From: Monodelphis domestica
Taxonomy: Eukaryota > Chordata > Mammalia > Didelphimorphia > Didelphidae
DNA length: 64,000 nt
Reading direction: 5' to 3'
Assembly: GCF_027887165.1 (NCBI RefSeq)
Contig: NC_077232.1
Location: 10,478,257-10,542,256, forward strand
Below the pieces are notes generated by a model. That model saw only the letters and a list, made by a program, of their open reading frames with translations. It was not told where the DNA came from and made no database searches. Numbering within the stretch: the stretch's first letter is position 1; each line of letters starts with the position of its first letter. The position numbers and the translations under genes are program-made. Positions 35,290 to 48,812 of this stretch are shown here, piece by piece.

Positions 35290-36545
35290 GAATGGTTAGA
35301 AAGCTGGCCTTGGGGCTGCCTGAGAAAGCTGCAATTTCATCTGAGGCTACAGCTGGTGCCTCCACTTCTTCACTCTCTTCATAACTCTACAATCAGGTTT
35401 CTGCCCTCATCATTCCACTAGTATCTTTTAGTAGCCAATCCAAGACCTGTTCTTAGACCTTACTGTGACTGTTGACACTGGCACATTCTTCTCCTGAAAA
35501 CTCTTCTCTCCAGGCTTTTGGGACGTGACTCTTCATTCCCAACTCCTCTGCTGGGTCCTCCTCCAGATAATGCCCCTAGAACTTCAGGTGTCCTTCAGGG
35601 CCCTGCCCAAGGTCCTCTTGTCTTCTCCCACAATATTGTGTCACTTGGTAATCTCACTGACCATCTCCATGAGGATGATTATCCAGCCCTAACTCTTTGG
35701 CTGATATATAATCTCTCTCTGCTTTTTTTTGCTGGATTGTATGTCCAGCAGGCATCTTAAACTCAGCATGTCCAAAAATGAACTCATTATCTTTCCCTCT
35801 AAAGAGCTCCCATGTTCCTACCTTCTCTGTTACTGTAGAGGGAAACGCCCTCTACCCCAGCCCTCCAGCTCACCCTCTCAGTGTTATCCTGGATTCCTCC
35901 GGCTCTCTCATGTTGCTAAGGCCTGTCAATTTCCCCTTAAAAGCATCTCTTGTCAATTTCCCCTTCCACTATGGGATCTCCTGTCAATTTTGCCTGTAGC
36001 ATCTGACACTCCCCCGACCCTGGTGGAGTCCCTCATCACCTCACCCCTGGACTATTGTAAGAGCTGCTGTCTCTCCCCATTCTTCTCCATTCAGCCACTA
36101 AAGCTCAGATCTTTTTCCCCCCACCAACTCACTCAATTCCAGTGGCTCCCTTTCACCTCTAGGATTAAACACAAAATGCTGCTTGGCATTCACAGCCCTT
36201 CACAGTCTGCCCCCATATTCTTCCATCCAGTGACCCTGGCCTCCTTGCTGTTCCTCAAACAAGACCATCTCTCAGCTCTAACTGTCCCCCATGCCCGGAG
36301 CACTCTCTCCTCCACTCTGTGTACTGACTTCTCTGACTTCCTTTGAGCCTCATCTAAAGCCCCACTTTCTCCAGGAAGCCTTTGCCAACCTCTTTTGTTC
36401 TGGTGCCTTCTTTCTGCTTATTTTCCGTTATCCTATAGAGAGCTTGTTTTGTACATATTTGTTAATCCTTCCATCAGACTGTGAACTCCTTGAGAAGACC
36501 TGGCATTTGGCCCCTCCACTTAATAAATGTCAACTGCCTGACTAA
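35290..36545 (+). mobile_element. L2 LINE, C-terminal ORF2 and 3' end
   Basis: Plus-strand landmarks of the L2/CR1-clade reverse transcriptase are visible: LVESLITSPLDYCKSC, then FQWLPFTSRIKHKMLLGIHS, then the HARSTLSSTL block, and the 3' terminus 'cagactgtgaactccttgag ... aataaatgtcaactgcctga' near 36475-36542. Frame-broken ancient copy. Confidence 0.8.
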
Positions 36546-37059
36546 GTCTGCTCCAGAGGAGGTGCAGATCTGCACATTAGAGAAAAGCTTCCCATGAAAA
36601 GCAGCAGCACAGGCATGTCCCTGGGAGAACTTCCCCAGGGGTCCCACCATGGGCTCCTGGACAGGTGCTGCCCCTCCCCACCCAGTCTGAAGTTCTACCC
36701 AAGAAAACTCCCAGAGGTTAAGTTGAGAAAGGGACTTCTCCGGGTTCCTTGGGAGACCCCCGAGAATGCCTCCACAGCCTCTCAAGAAGAGTCCCCAGCT
36801 AGGGCTTGCTGTGCGTTTCTACTTGGTCTCTCCTGCTCCAAGCCTGGGTCTGAGCTGAGAGGCTGGGTCACCCCCACCCCCATCCACTTTGTTCTCCCCA
36901 TCTAGTACTCCTAGGCTGCCCTTGCTACCTACTAGGACACGGAGATTGTTCTCAGGAAGGCTTCAAGCTAGCTGGGCCTAGGAGAGTGGAGGGAAGGCCT
37001 GGATTGACATCTGTTCCTTATTCCTAGCTGTGGACGCTGGTCCACAGCTCCTTAGAGCT

Positions 37060-37205
37060 TCCTTTGATCCCTCCAACAACGAGGCTAGGGAAGGGGGCTG
37101 CTAGTATGATCCCCAATTCACAGATGGGAAGACTAAGGCAGGCAAGGCACAGATGAAGTGAATTATCAGGGTCAGGTCTGAGGCTGGATTTGAACTCGGG
37201 TCTTC
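37060..37205 (+). mobile_element. MIR SINE
   Basis: 'ccaattcacagatgggaaga' through 'gctggatttgaactcgggtc' matches the MIR core and right arm. Confidence 0.65.
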
Positions 37206-37207
37206 CA

Positions 37208-37435
37208 GGCTGGAGGGCTCAGTGGATAGAGCACAGAGTTTGGAATCAGGAGGGCCTGAGTTCAAATATGGCCTCAGACACTTCCTAGCTGTGTGACCCT
37301 GGGCAAGTTACTTCATCCTGTTTGCCTTGGTTTCCTTACCTGAAAAATAAGCTGGAAAAAGAAATGGCAAACCTCTGCCAGAAAACCCCTCTTAGGATCG
37401 AATATGGCTGAAAAGGCCTGAACAGTGACAAAATA
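37208..37435 (+). mobile_element. SINE with RTE-like 3' end
   Basis: tRNA-like head (agggctcagtggatagagca, ttcaaatatggcc), then 'ctggaaaaagaaatggcaaa' and a tail 'gaatatggctgaaaaggcct ... gaacagtgacaaa'. The tail resembles the 3' end of the RTE LINE at 245-310, the arrangement expected for an RTE-mobilised SINE. Confidence 0.75.
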
Positions 37436-37539
37436 CTGCAAGCCTCGTGCCCTGCGCCGCCCCTAAGCTAGGCTTTCCCAACACTAGGCCTCAGTTTCCC
37501 CATCTATAAAATGGGAGGCGTGAAGACGGTGACCTTTAA

Positions 37540-38060
37540 GGCCCCACCCAAATCCTAGACTGAGCCTATGAAAGGCGCCGGCGCTCGAGCCGTGACCTCT
37601 GACCCCACACAGTTCAGTGTCAGGAGGCGGGCCAACCGAGGTCCGGGGGTCTCACGGCCTGCGGGCTCCAGCGTACGTTAGGAGAGGCGATGAGACCCTC
37701 GGCCCGATGAGGTTCAGGGACCCCGTGTCGAGCGCGGCCCGCGACAACCCTTACCTGGGGGCAGCGGCGGTTGCGGTAGCGGCTCCGGTGGCGGCTCCGG
37801 TGGCAGTTCTGGCTAGCTGGGCCAGTCTCAATTCCCTCGCCCTGGGGCAGGCCCCGCCCTTCCCCGCTCCCGGCCAATCCTGGGGTGGCGTCTTCAAGCT
37901 CCGCCCCGACTCGTACATCACGTGGGGAGGGTGGCCACGGGAGGAGCCATGTTGCCGGAAGGGTCACGTGACGCGGGTGCCTTTCGGCCTCGCCCCCTAG
38001 CGTGGTTCTTTTTGTCGTTACTAGCGCGTGGAGCTTTCTAGCGAGCTCTCCGGAGTGACC
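37540..38060. promoter_or_regulatory. CpG island, TAF6L promoter
   Basis: Only CpG-dense block between the TAF6L coding exons and POLR2G. On the minus strand it carries a clean donor CCCCCAG/GTAAGGG, two CACGTG E-boxes (37919-37924; palindrome GTCACGTGAC at 37963-37972), a YY1-like GCCATGTTG and an ETS-type CCGGAA just before the second E-box. No TATA box. Confidence 0.7.
37754..37960 (-). other. TAF6L: TAF6L non-coding exon 1 (5' limit uncertain)
   Basis: The minus-strand sequence ending CGCTGCCCCCAG at 37754 is followed by GTAAGGG, a strong donor, within the CpG island, 7.4 kb before the acceptor at 30399. A triplet-rich GGCTCCGGTGGC-type stretch (plus strand 37761-37805) lies in the exon. 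The transcription start is not fixed by sequence; the right limit given is a guess. Confidence 0.55.
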
Positions 38061-38229
38061 AGTTTCTTCAGGCGTGTTTCCTCGTATCCGCGTCTCCATC
38101 TCAATTCTCATCTCAACCATCCGTCTCCAATCTCAATTCATTTATAGATACTTTTAAAATGCTCTTTCTGTCATTTGGCTTTGAGCCCCTTTCCCAGCCC
38201 GAGAGCTCACCCTTCTCATTCTATTCAGT

Positions 38230-41150
38230 TGAATTAAAGCCTATTTATTGTGTGCCTCCTGTGTGTATCGGGCAAAAGCCAACCCCTGCCCTCCAGGAGC
38301 TTCCACGTGGAAACATACACAGTGAACACGCTGGAGACAGAGAAGATAAATGGGAAAGAATTAACAGGGAAACCAGCATTAAGGATTGGGAAAGACTTCC
38401 TGGACTCGAAGGAAGCCAGGGAAGCCAGTGATCAGAGCAAGGGGGAGGAAAGAGGCCTGGCCTGTGGAGGGACCCCAGAGAGAATGCCAGGAGCATTGAA
38501 GGAGAGTGGTCTGTGAAACATTCAGGGGGTCTGGGTCACTGAATGGAACAGGGCATGTCAAGGAGTGCAGTGTCTACTGGAAAGGCAGGAGGGGCCTAGG
38601 GAGTGAAGGGCTTTAAGTTATGGAGGCACTAGGGAGCCATTGATGATTATTGAATATGGAGTGACATCAGGCCCTGCTTTGTGAAAGTTGCTTGAGTGGC
38701 TAGATGGAGGTTGGACAGGCATGGGAGAGATGAGTCAATGTGTCAAGTGGAAGCTGAAATGACAGTTGACAAGGATTGGATCTTCTGAGCATATTCATTT
38801 ATTGAGCCAATTGCCCAATAAATCAGGACCAGACCCTTCCCTTAGCTTAAGGCTGGACTGAAAGAAATGGGGAGGCAGATTTTCGTATATTAAAAACAAA
38901 TAAATTAATTAAAAGGAAACTATGATATTAGATAATCTGATTTCTAATTGGAGGAAAGATTAGGCACCTTCCAAATTGGAAGGGGAAGAGTGAACAGGAG
39001 CAATTCTCTGAATTCAGAAAAAGAGAAAACCCACTATGCCTCCCAAGTGTTTGTATACAATCAAAGGAACATGAAACAATAACTGATCGACTAGTATGGA
39101 GCCAGTTTTCAGATATGGGTTGCTTGAGATGTACAACTGTAACAAAGTACCTTTCATCAGTCTTTGAGTCTGACCAGGTTTCTGCTCAGCATAATTCAGG
39201 CCCTTAATTAAGGGTCTCTAAGCAGCAGACAAGGGGGGTCTAGTTACCCAGCCGCACACAGCTAGACTACAATAAGGTTTACTCTTATTTCTGACAAGTA
39301 AATACAATTTTCTCACAGAACAGAAATTGGACTAAACCTGTAATTGAATAGAAAGGGAACTAAGCTACAAACTAACTCCAGAATCTAGTCACAAGATGGA
39401 GTTAGTATGGTTTACTCAATTCTCATTTCAATCTCCTCAATTTCCTCAGCAGGCAGAACCCCAGAGCAGCTATTGCAGTAATCCAAGTATGAAGTGATGA
39501 TGAAAGCCTGTATTAGGATAGAGACAGTGTCAGAGGAGATGGGGATGCCCTCAACAGGTGGTTGAGAGATGCTTCAGAAGTGAAATCTACCAGATGAAAT
39601 TGACAAATCTTGGTACCATATTGGATTATGGGGAGTCAGAAACAATGAGGAGTCCAGGATGACTCCTAGGTAGGATTGTGTAGCATAGCAGGCATGTTGG
39701 CATCTGGGAAGTATGATTGATGTATTGATATTGTATTACCAGACACATGGTCAGACCTCTTTGCCATGCCTCAGGCCACTCGGCTTGGCTTGGAGCACAT
39801 TCATTAACATAGCTTGGACTATACTCATTTGCATAGCAGTAGTAGTAGTCTCTCTGTAACCAAGGATGATGATTGTGCATTTTCATCTATGATAGATGAG
39901 TGTGCACAAAAACACTTGTGTGTGAAGGAGATTTAAGTGGAAAAGTCAATGCACAGAGACAGCCCCATTCTCTCGGCATTGGAAGCCTGGGTCCAGTGGC
40001 ACGAAAAATCGTTACGCCTGGAGACTTCCTCAGCTGCATTGGATGGCTGTGTTGTCCTTTGTGCTCCAACACGCCCTGAGCACTCCACAGTGCTTTGCTG
40101 CGTTGCCATCTCAGCCGTTGAACCTTCTTATTAGTTTCTTCCGTCTGTTCAGCCGAAGCAGTCTTCACATGCTGGGTGAGCAAAGCCTTAGTTCACCAGG
40201 GGTCCACAATGACCCAATGACTACCCTCACAAGGTTTGGCCGGCCTGTCGAAGCCATTGCCCAGGGTGTGGCCGCTGTCGCATGCTAGCAGCTACTGGGA
40301 GCCACAAGTGAGAGCTGAGTGTCAGGTGGGGGTCAGAGGCTGGAGAGCTGCCCTAGGAGGGCAGGACAAGCCCTCCATACCAGAGATACCAGAGATACTA
40401 CCCCTCCCTGAGCACCCCATACACCCCATTTGCATAGCAGGGGTTGGATTAATCCCCACCCCTTTGATCTCATCATTGTTGATTCAATCAATGTTAAAAC
40501 CTATGTTGATCCACATTCCTAAGACCTTCAATAAATTCTGGGCAACAAGTGTGAACTCTCTCTGTTCCTCTGTCCCTTTGTTCCTCTGTTCCTCTGTTCC
40601 CTCCTCTCCTCCTACCTCTCTTGCTTCACTGTATCTCTTTCCTAGTGACAGGGACGCCTCAGTGCCTCCTACTAAGGCTTAGACTCTATTGTCTATAGGA
40701 GCACCAAGGAGTTGAGTCTCCCCCTTTCCTAGCCCAGTGATCACCCCTGAAGCTTCTTATTGATGTTCAGACTCTCTTGTCTACAGGAGTATCAAAGGGT
40801 TGGTACTCCCCACCTATTCTCTTAATCCTTTTATTTCCTCAGAGTTCCTCTTAATCCTTTTATTTCCTCAGAGTTCCAGTTACTCCCCACATGTTTCAAC
40901 TTCTGTCTTTGAGTCATTATTATTCTCCCATTTCCTTAGCCTCCTCTCTTCACCTCAGGTTATTAACCACAGATAAATGTTATAGGACTCCCGTGGGGGT
41001 CGCTATAGATTGTGTTGCTCTCTATAGGATTGAAGGAAGTAGGAGATGGTTTAGAAGGAAACACAAATAGTTTGATTTTGGACATGTTGAGTTTTAGATG
41101 TTTTCTGGATATCTAGATTAGACTGGAATCCAAAGTATCATTTAAATTTT
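38230..41150 (+). repeat. Ancient interspersed repeat in three pieces
   Basis: Plus-strand pieces at about 38230-38790, 39455-39720 and 41028-41150 read as one old repeat ('gggctttaagttatggaggc', 'gccattgatgattattgaat', 'gcagtaatccaagtatgaag', 'ggacatgttgagttttagat'). Two insertions separate them. The family class is not known to me. Confidence 0.5.
39721..41027. mobile_element. 1.3 kb insertion, possible LTR, with 6-bp target duplication
   Basis: Starts TGTATTGATATTG and is flanked by GATTGA on both sides (39715-39720 and 41028-41033), interrupting the older repeat. It contains an AATAAA near 40528 and no protein domain that I recognise. It lacks a standard CA right end, so LTR identity is tentative. 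Treated as a fossil. Confidence 0.4.
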
Positions 41151-41154
41151 TTTT

Positions 41155-41345
41155 AATTGCCCTCACCTTCTGTCTTAGAGTCAATACTGTGTATTGGTTC
41201 CAAGGCAAAGAGTGGTAAGGGCTAGGCTATGGAGATTAAGTGACTCACCCAGGACCATACTACTAAGAAGTATCTGAATACAGATTTGAACCCAGAACCC
41301 CCATCTCTAGGTCTGGCTCTCAAGCTAAGCCACCTACCTGCCCCC
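41155..41345 (-). mobile_element. Marsupial SINE
   Basis: Minus-strand copy from a T-rich left edge to 'ctaagccacctacctgcccc' at the right. Confidence 0.8.
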
Positions 41346-41372
41346 TCACATCTCACTCTTAACATTTAAAAT

Positions 41373-41700
41373 TTGAAATTTTGCCTCCATGAACTGATAT
41401 GGAGGGAAATGAGCAGAACCAGAACATTATTCCCTGAAACTGAAACATTATGGGACGATCATGTTATTGATTATGCTACTAATATCAATGCAATGATCCA
41501 GAACAATCCCAAGAGACTTACAAGAAAGAATGCTATCCACATTGAGAGAAAGAACTGTTGGGACAGAAACGCAAAAAGGAAACATTTGACTTATCCCTTG
41601 TTTATATGGGCATAGGATGTAGGGTTTTGGTTTTTAAAAGATTCCTTTATTTAAAAAATGAATAATATGGAAATGGAAAAATAATTTACATTCAGTTGTC
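41373..41700 (+). mobile_element. L1 LINE 3' end fragment
   Basis: 'atggagggaaatgagcagaa', 'caatgatccagaacaatccc' and 'atccacattgagagaaagaa' follow the order of the marsupial L1 ORF2 end and 3'UTR as I recall it. Short and frame-broken. Confidence 0.5.
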
Positions 41701-43320
41701 TATCCAACTTCATATAAGAGTTTAGACAATTGGCATTCTGCATTGCCTTTTTTTTTCCTGAATAGTTAATGTTGTGGAGGAGAGAAAATGGGAAAAGTCT
41801 GCAGCAGAGATGGAGAAGCTAGGACTGCTGAACTGTCAATCAAGGAGAACATTCTAATTGGAATGGTGACCAGGAAGGACAGTTAAAAAGGAACAGACAA
41901 GCTGAAAAACTTGGTCTCTTTGCCGTTGGGACAGAAAGAAGGGACAGCAAAGTCCTGCTCTCTACTATGCTACAGTGACTGAATCTTCAATCCTGTTGGC
42001 CATTTTCCCAAATCTGAACTCTATTCCACCATCCTTCAACTTAGGACTTGTTTTAGTATAGGGAAACCCCCAACCCTCTCTCCCTTCAACTTCTTACCTT
42101 TCCGCTTCTCCCAAATAACCCCCTTACTTAAGCTTAGAAAAGAGAGAGTGCTTGGTTTGATATACCAAGATACTCACTTTAAGCTGACTTCAGTGCTACC
42201 AACAGAAGAATCAACTAAGGGGGGAGGGAAGGGAAGAAGGACAGGGAGGAAAGAGGGAGGAGGGAGGAGATTGGCAGATCTGATCTTGAAATTATCATCT
42301 CTCACTTAAAATAATCCCGTAATACACTAATTAGGCTGAATTCTTTTGAGTGATTTTGAGTCTCATTTCTGAAAGGATCTGGTGCTTGATAGAATCAGTA
42401 CAGTGTTACCTACACACTAGATTATATGGCTAGAGATGTCCAACACAAGGCCTACTGGCAGTATGGAACCTAAATTCGGTTAAAATGTAATAGGGAATTA
42501 CTAAACAAAGTAAATAAAAATACAATTTAATAAGAAGGGCAGGAAGGACTTGCCAGTGAGGGCAACTACCCCCAACACAGAACTTGCAGTTCTCCTCTGC
42601 TATAATTCTACTTAGAATGGATATTAATTTCATATTTGCTTCAACATAGGAGTTTGGTGGCATATTTTTTGTCTTCCTGTAATAGCATAGGTAGGAGCCA
42701 TTTGTACATTTATTGACTCAACAATTTTTTTCCTTTGGCAGTTCATTATTGTTTGTTCAATTTTTCTCTCAGATTATATTGTTTTAGAGCTTTCTTTCTT
42801 TTGGCTAGTTCTAGTAGTTCACATTTTTGTAGATACTCCTCATCCTCCCTAGAAGCTTCTGTCTCACTGCTGTAAAACTATATATTAGCTTCTCAAAATT
42901 CTCTTTAGTAGCCTTTGATATAATTTTAATTGATTTTTAAAAAAATATTTTTCCATGGTTACATGATTCATGTTCTCTCCTCTCTTTCTTCCTCTTTCCC
43001 AGATCTGATAAGCAATTCCACTGGGTAATACATATATTATCTCTTTGGTAACCTTTGAAAGAGTATTTTTGGGCATGAGTCCTGCAAGGGCTTGAGGAGT
43101 GCTGAAGATATTAAAAAAAAAGTCTGGTCAGGAATGGAAGAAGAGATATCCTTGAGGGAATGGCTCCAATGAGTGAAAACATTATAAAGGTGTAGTCAGA
43201 TGGCTGTAAGCAGCAGGAAAGGAGCCAGTAGATGAGAGATTGAAAATGAAGAAAGAATAATTGGAGAGACCAGAGCCTGGAAATGATGGAAAGGGATGGC
43301 CCCAGAACCAATTCATTCTC
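41700..43320. other. Intergenic DNA without recognised gene
   Basis: Low-complexity purine tract at 42218-42270 and an L1-related piece at about 42935-43045 (minus). I see nothing else that can be assigned. Confidence 0.5.
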
Positions 43321-43325
43321 AGACA

Positions 43326-44239
43326 TGTAAACCTTAAAATTTCTTAGACTTATGAATGTTGGAAATTTCCCCATTGGGAAATTTCATACTGGAAAAAATT
43401 TCCTACTGATAGTAAGAAACTCTATTGGAATGTGAAACCCTAGGCATGGGAGGGTCCTTCTCCTCCCTACTTAAGACTACTTTAGGACAGAAACCTTTTG
43501 CTAAACAATGGAAAGGGCTTTGACCTATGCTTAAACATAGAACAGGAAGTTCTTTGAGTCATGATTGATTTTAGAATTGATACAATAGAGATACTTGGAA
43601 TGGCAGAACCAGGTCTTGGAAAATACAATCTCCACCCTACTCAGAGTAAAAGGATTTAGGAAGGGCTGCAGCAAAGATCAAGATTTAATTATTTGAGAAT
43701 ATGACCTTCAACAGACATGTGCAAAGGGGCAGACCTCTGGGCGGTCCTGGGTTAAGCTAGAGCCACCATTGGCACAGGGAAGACATGGACAGTGACTGGT
43801 AGATGTGAGAACTGAGAGGAGGGAACTTAGATGGTTTCCTTAAAGATAGCGGGGTCTGAGGACTGGGAGGTTCGAGAGGTTTTGCTCTGGGAGGTTGTGC
43901 TCTGAGAAGGCTTGCTCTGAAGGAGGCTGGAGGTGGGGGCCCCTGAGACTGTTTCTCCATCTTGGTCACGTGAGTGATAGGGACTGATCTCTTTTCTTTG
44001 CCTCAGCTATCTAAGGGCTTGGGCCTTTTGGCCCAGCCTAAACAGAGGGGGTATTTAAGCCCTATTCCCTTCTCTCCCCTTTCTCTCTCTCTAATACCTT
44101 TCTTCCTCCTGTTTGTAATTAAAAACTCCATAAAAGGTTGACTGCTGACTTGAGTTTTCATTTAGGAATTACATAGCTGAATTCCTTGGCGACCTTAAAT
44201 TAATATATATCAGTCTTTTAAAGTGATTTCCTTGTCACA
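43326..44239 (-). mobile_element. Solo LTR, copy C
   Basis: 914-bp element, inverted relative to copies A and B, flanked by 4-bp target duplication GACA (43322-43325 and 44240-44243). It aligns to copy A over its whole length. No internal region remains. Confidence 0.85.
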
Positions 44240-44779
44240 GACACTGTCATAAAGGAGAGAGAGGGAAAACATAAAGGGCCTTTTTAAGTGTGGAATAAGG
44301 GAAAAGTTCTTAAAAAGCAAATGGTTTCTATTTTCTCATTGAATCAGGAGGCAAGGTCCCTTGTTGAGAAGGAAAGATTTTCAGTTATTTCTTACAGTTC
44401 AAGGGTGCTCCATTCCATCCCCTTTTGGACAACCCCCAGCTGTCTAAGAGGTGATTGCTTCTTTTCTTCCCTTTTCAGCCCCCAGTGGAATTAGGACATT
44501 GTTTTTCTTTGTCCCTACTCTCTCCCTAGTATCACCTCTCCTTAAGGTCTCTGTCCTCTATTCTCAGATGAGTCTGATGTTCTATACTTTTACCAGGGAG
44601 CAGTTCATCTGATGTCCACTATTTGCATCTTCTTGTTCCCCCCAGTCATAGCAAGATTCTCCCCCTTTCTCCTTTAAGTGATTTCTCCCTTTTACTCTCC
44701 CTTCTCTTTCCCCTCTTCTGACCCTTTAGAACAACACCATAGCAGGCACAGGAATTCCCTCAGTAGCCTTGAAAGACAT

Positions 44780-45060
44780 TAGGAGGCCAATAGTGCTCGA
44801 GATCTAAGAGGAAGAGGACCCATGTATACAAAGAGTAGCTGTTTTTGTGGTGGCAAAGAATTGGAAACAGAAATGTAGTCCAGCAATTAGGAATGTCTGA
44901 ACAATGGATGACATCAAATTTGATTAGGTGTGCTGTAAGAAATGAAGACAATTGCTGACGAAAAACTTGGGAAGAGTGGATGCACTTGTACAATGCAGTA
45001 GACGGGACCAGAACATCTTGGCCCATAACAACACAGCAAAGCCAATTTTAAAGAACTCCA
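44780..45060 (+). mobile_element. L1 LINE ORF2 end fragment
   Basis: 'gctgtttttgtggtggcaaa', 'gaatgtctgaacaatggatg' and 'gctgtaagaaatgaagacaa' occur in the order of the L1 ORF2 C-terminal region. Degenerate. Confidence 0.5.
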
Positions 45061-45099
45061 TGTCTTGGCCAATGAGCCCAGAGGAGACTGTGTCATCAG

Positions 45100-45270
45100 G
45101 GGAAAGCCAGTAGATGGGGCCAGGCCTAGAGGTGAGAGGTTCTGGGTTTACATCTGGCCTCAGATACTTCCAAGTTGGGTTACTGGGCAAGTCACTTAAC
45201 CACCATTGCCTAGACCTGATCACTCTTCGGTCTTAGCACTGATACTGACAGAAAGTAAGAGTTGGAAGGC
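45100..45270 (+). mobile_element. Marsupial SINE
   Basis: Plus-strand copy: 'gccaggcctagaggtgagag' head, 'tactgggcaagtcacttaac' core, truncated tail. Confidence 0.75.
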
Positions 45271-45839
45271 AAAACAAGAGCTAGTAGATGGAAAGAATGG
45301 GAAAGGTAAATAAGATGAAGGTTGTTGCCTGCGGAATAGTGTCCAAGTTAGGATGAAACTGAGGTGGATGAGTTTAGGAGAACAGGAATGAGGAATTGGG
45401 TGGAGGGGGATGTCAACTGATTTGGAAGATGATGGAGTTCAGTCCCCAGGAAGTGAAGGTATGACCAGGCGTGAGAATGTTCATCTTTGGATAGAGGGCA
45501 CCATTCCTGTTCCCTTAAAGGAGAGGCACAGAAGAAGAGGGAAGGCCTGACATCAAAGGCCACTCTTCTTTGCATTGGAGGGTCTCCACAGCCAAGTTGG
45601 GAGATTGCTTTGAAGCAGATGGAAGACACTTGGCCTAGTCCCTTTCTCAGCAACACACTGCACTCGGCAGGAGATGGAAGGCCAAATCTCCAAGATTTAT
45701 CACCTGAGAAGATCGGAGATAGGTGGGTAAAGGATAAGATTTAACAAAGGCAGAGCATCAAGGGGTTGACCTTAAGCTCCCTTGTCCTGAAGCTCTGCCT
45801 CTTACTATACTCACATCCTACCTACCTTGTGACTCACCT

Positions 45840-46400
45840 TTAACTTGTAGCCCATTCAAGCCCCCAAATCATCTTCAGAACTGGCTGCCCATGCCTCCCA
45901 ACTTATACCTGTAATGCCCTTTTGTAGCCAAGTGCAAGACTTCGCATTTATCACCACTGAACTTGGAATTAGGTTTAATCCAGTGGTCAAGCCTATCAAA
46001 GTGTTATTGGATCCTGACTGTCATCTGGAATATTAACCATCTCTCCTACTTCTTTATTACCTGCAGATTTAGTGAAGTTATGCCACGATCCAAGGCCAAC
46101 TAGATATACCTGAGGAACTCTACTGGAAACCTCCTGCCATATGGAAACTGAACCATAACAACTGCAACCTTGAATCCTGCTAGCCAAGCAGTTCTGAATC
46201 TCTCTGGCTGTACCATATCACCATTTCATCTCTTTCTTTCCACCTCCTCCACTAGCACAGCACAGGGTACAAAAGCTTCACTAAAATCTAGGTAAACCCA
46301 ATTCACAGAGTGCCCTTCATCTCCTGACTTAGCTGTTCTGCCCAAGGGAATAAGGTATGGAAGGCACCATATCAGTTCACCAAGTGACCAACTTTGGATT
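45840..46400. mobile_element. CR1/L3-like LINE 3' fragment
   Basis: 'aagtgcaagacttcgcattt', 'tgtcatctggaatattaacc' and 'tgaggaactctactggaaac' resemble an ancient amniote CR1/L3 repeat in order. Identification from memory; a MIR-like piece (agatggagaaactgagactc) follows at 46430-46500. Confidence 0.45.
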
Positions 46401-46692
46401 GGGAAGAACCTTGAGTTCATCTAGTCCAACTCCATCATTTTACAGATGGAGAAACTGAGACTCACCCAGAGGTGAAATGACTTGTCAACATCACAAGGCT
46501 GGTTTCTGTTTCCAGTCCACTGTGCTTTGGTGAAGGCATATGGCCTTCTTAGTTTGTGATTTGGTGAAAAGCAAGGCTATATCTCAACAATCCCTGATTA
46601 CTTGGGGTCACAGCCCCAGAGAGAACTTCCTATGAGAGGGGAGAGGGGGGACAGCATGAGAACAACAGCTAAAAGAATTCAGTTTGACAAAA

Positions 46693-46698
46693 TTTATT
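46693..46698 (-). terminator. POLR2G polyadenylation signal
   Basis: TTTATT on plus, AATAAA on minus, 255 bp beyond the POLR2G stop codon. Confidence 0.75.
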
Positions 46699-46952
46699 AT
46701 GTACCCATTACCATCCAGGGTGAAAGGCACTGGGCTGTATCAAGGGCCAAAAGCCTGTATTATTAAAAGAGATTAATAGCAGTTTGAGAAGGATCATCCC
46801 ACTCTCAAGAGGCTTTAGAAAAGGCCAGACAAAAAACCTTCTTTCTTCCAGCTTCCAAAAAGCAGCAAGGACCCAGCTGGGGAGACTTTGCGAGCTGGCC
46901 TGCGATGTCTCAATAACGGCTAAAATTAAACAAGGAAGACGGACATCTCCAT

Positions 46953-48812
<1,860 letters not shown>

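Larger units (their letters stand above)
30399..37753. other. TAF6L 5'UTR intron, repeat-filled
   Basis: Runs from the non-coding exon donor at 37753 to the acceptor at 30399. It contains a MIR (about 30680-30970), a (GA)n tract, two solo LTRs, L2 sequence and SINEs. No conserved exon seen. Confidence 0.65.

Noticed and set aside
35729-36346. 205-codon open frame on the plus strand
   Set aside because: It reads as a decayed L2 LINE reverse transcriptase end, not a host gene.
31830-44239. LTR copies A and C as the two ends of one large inverted element
   Set aside because: Each has its own distinct 4-bp target duplication, so they are separate insertions.
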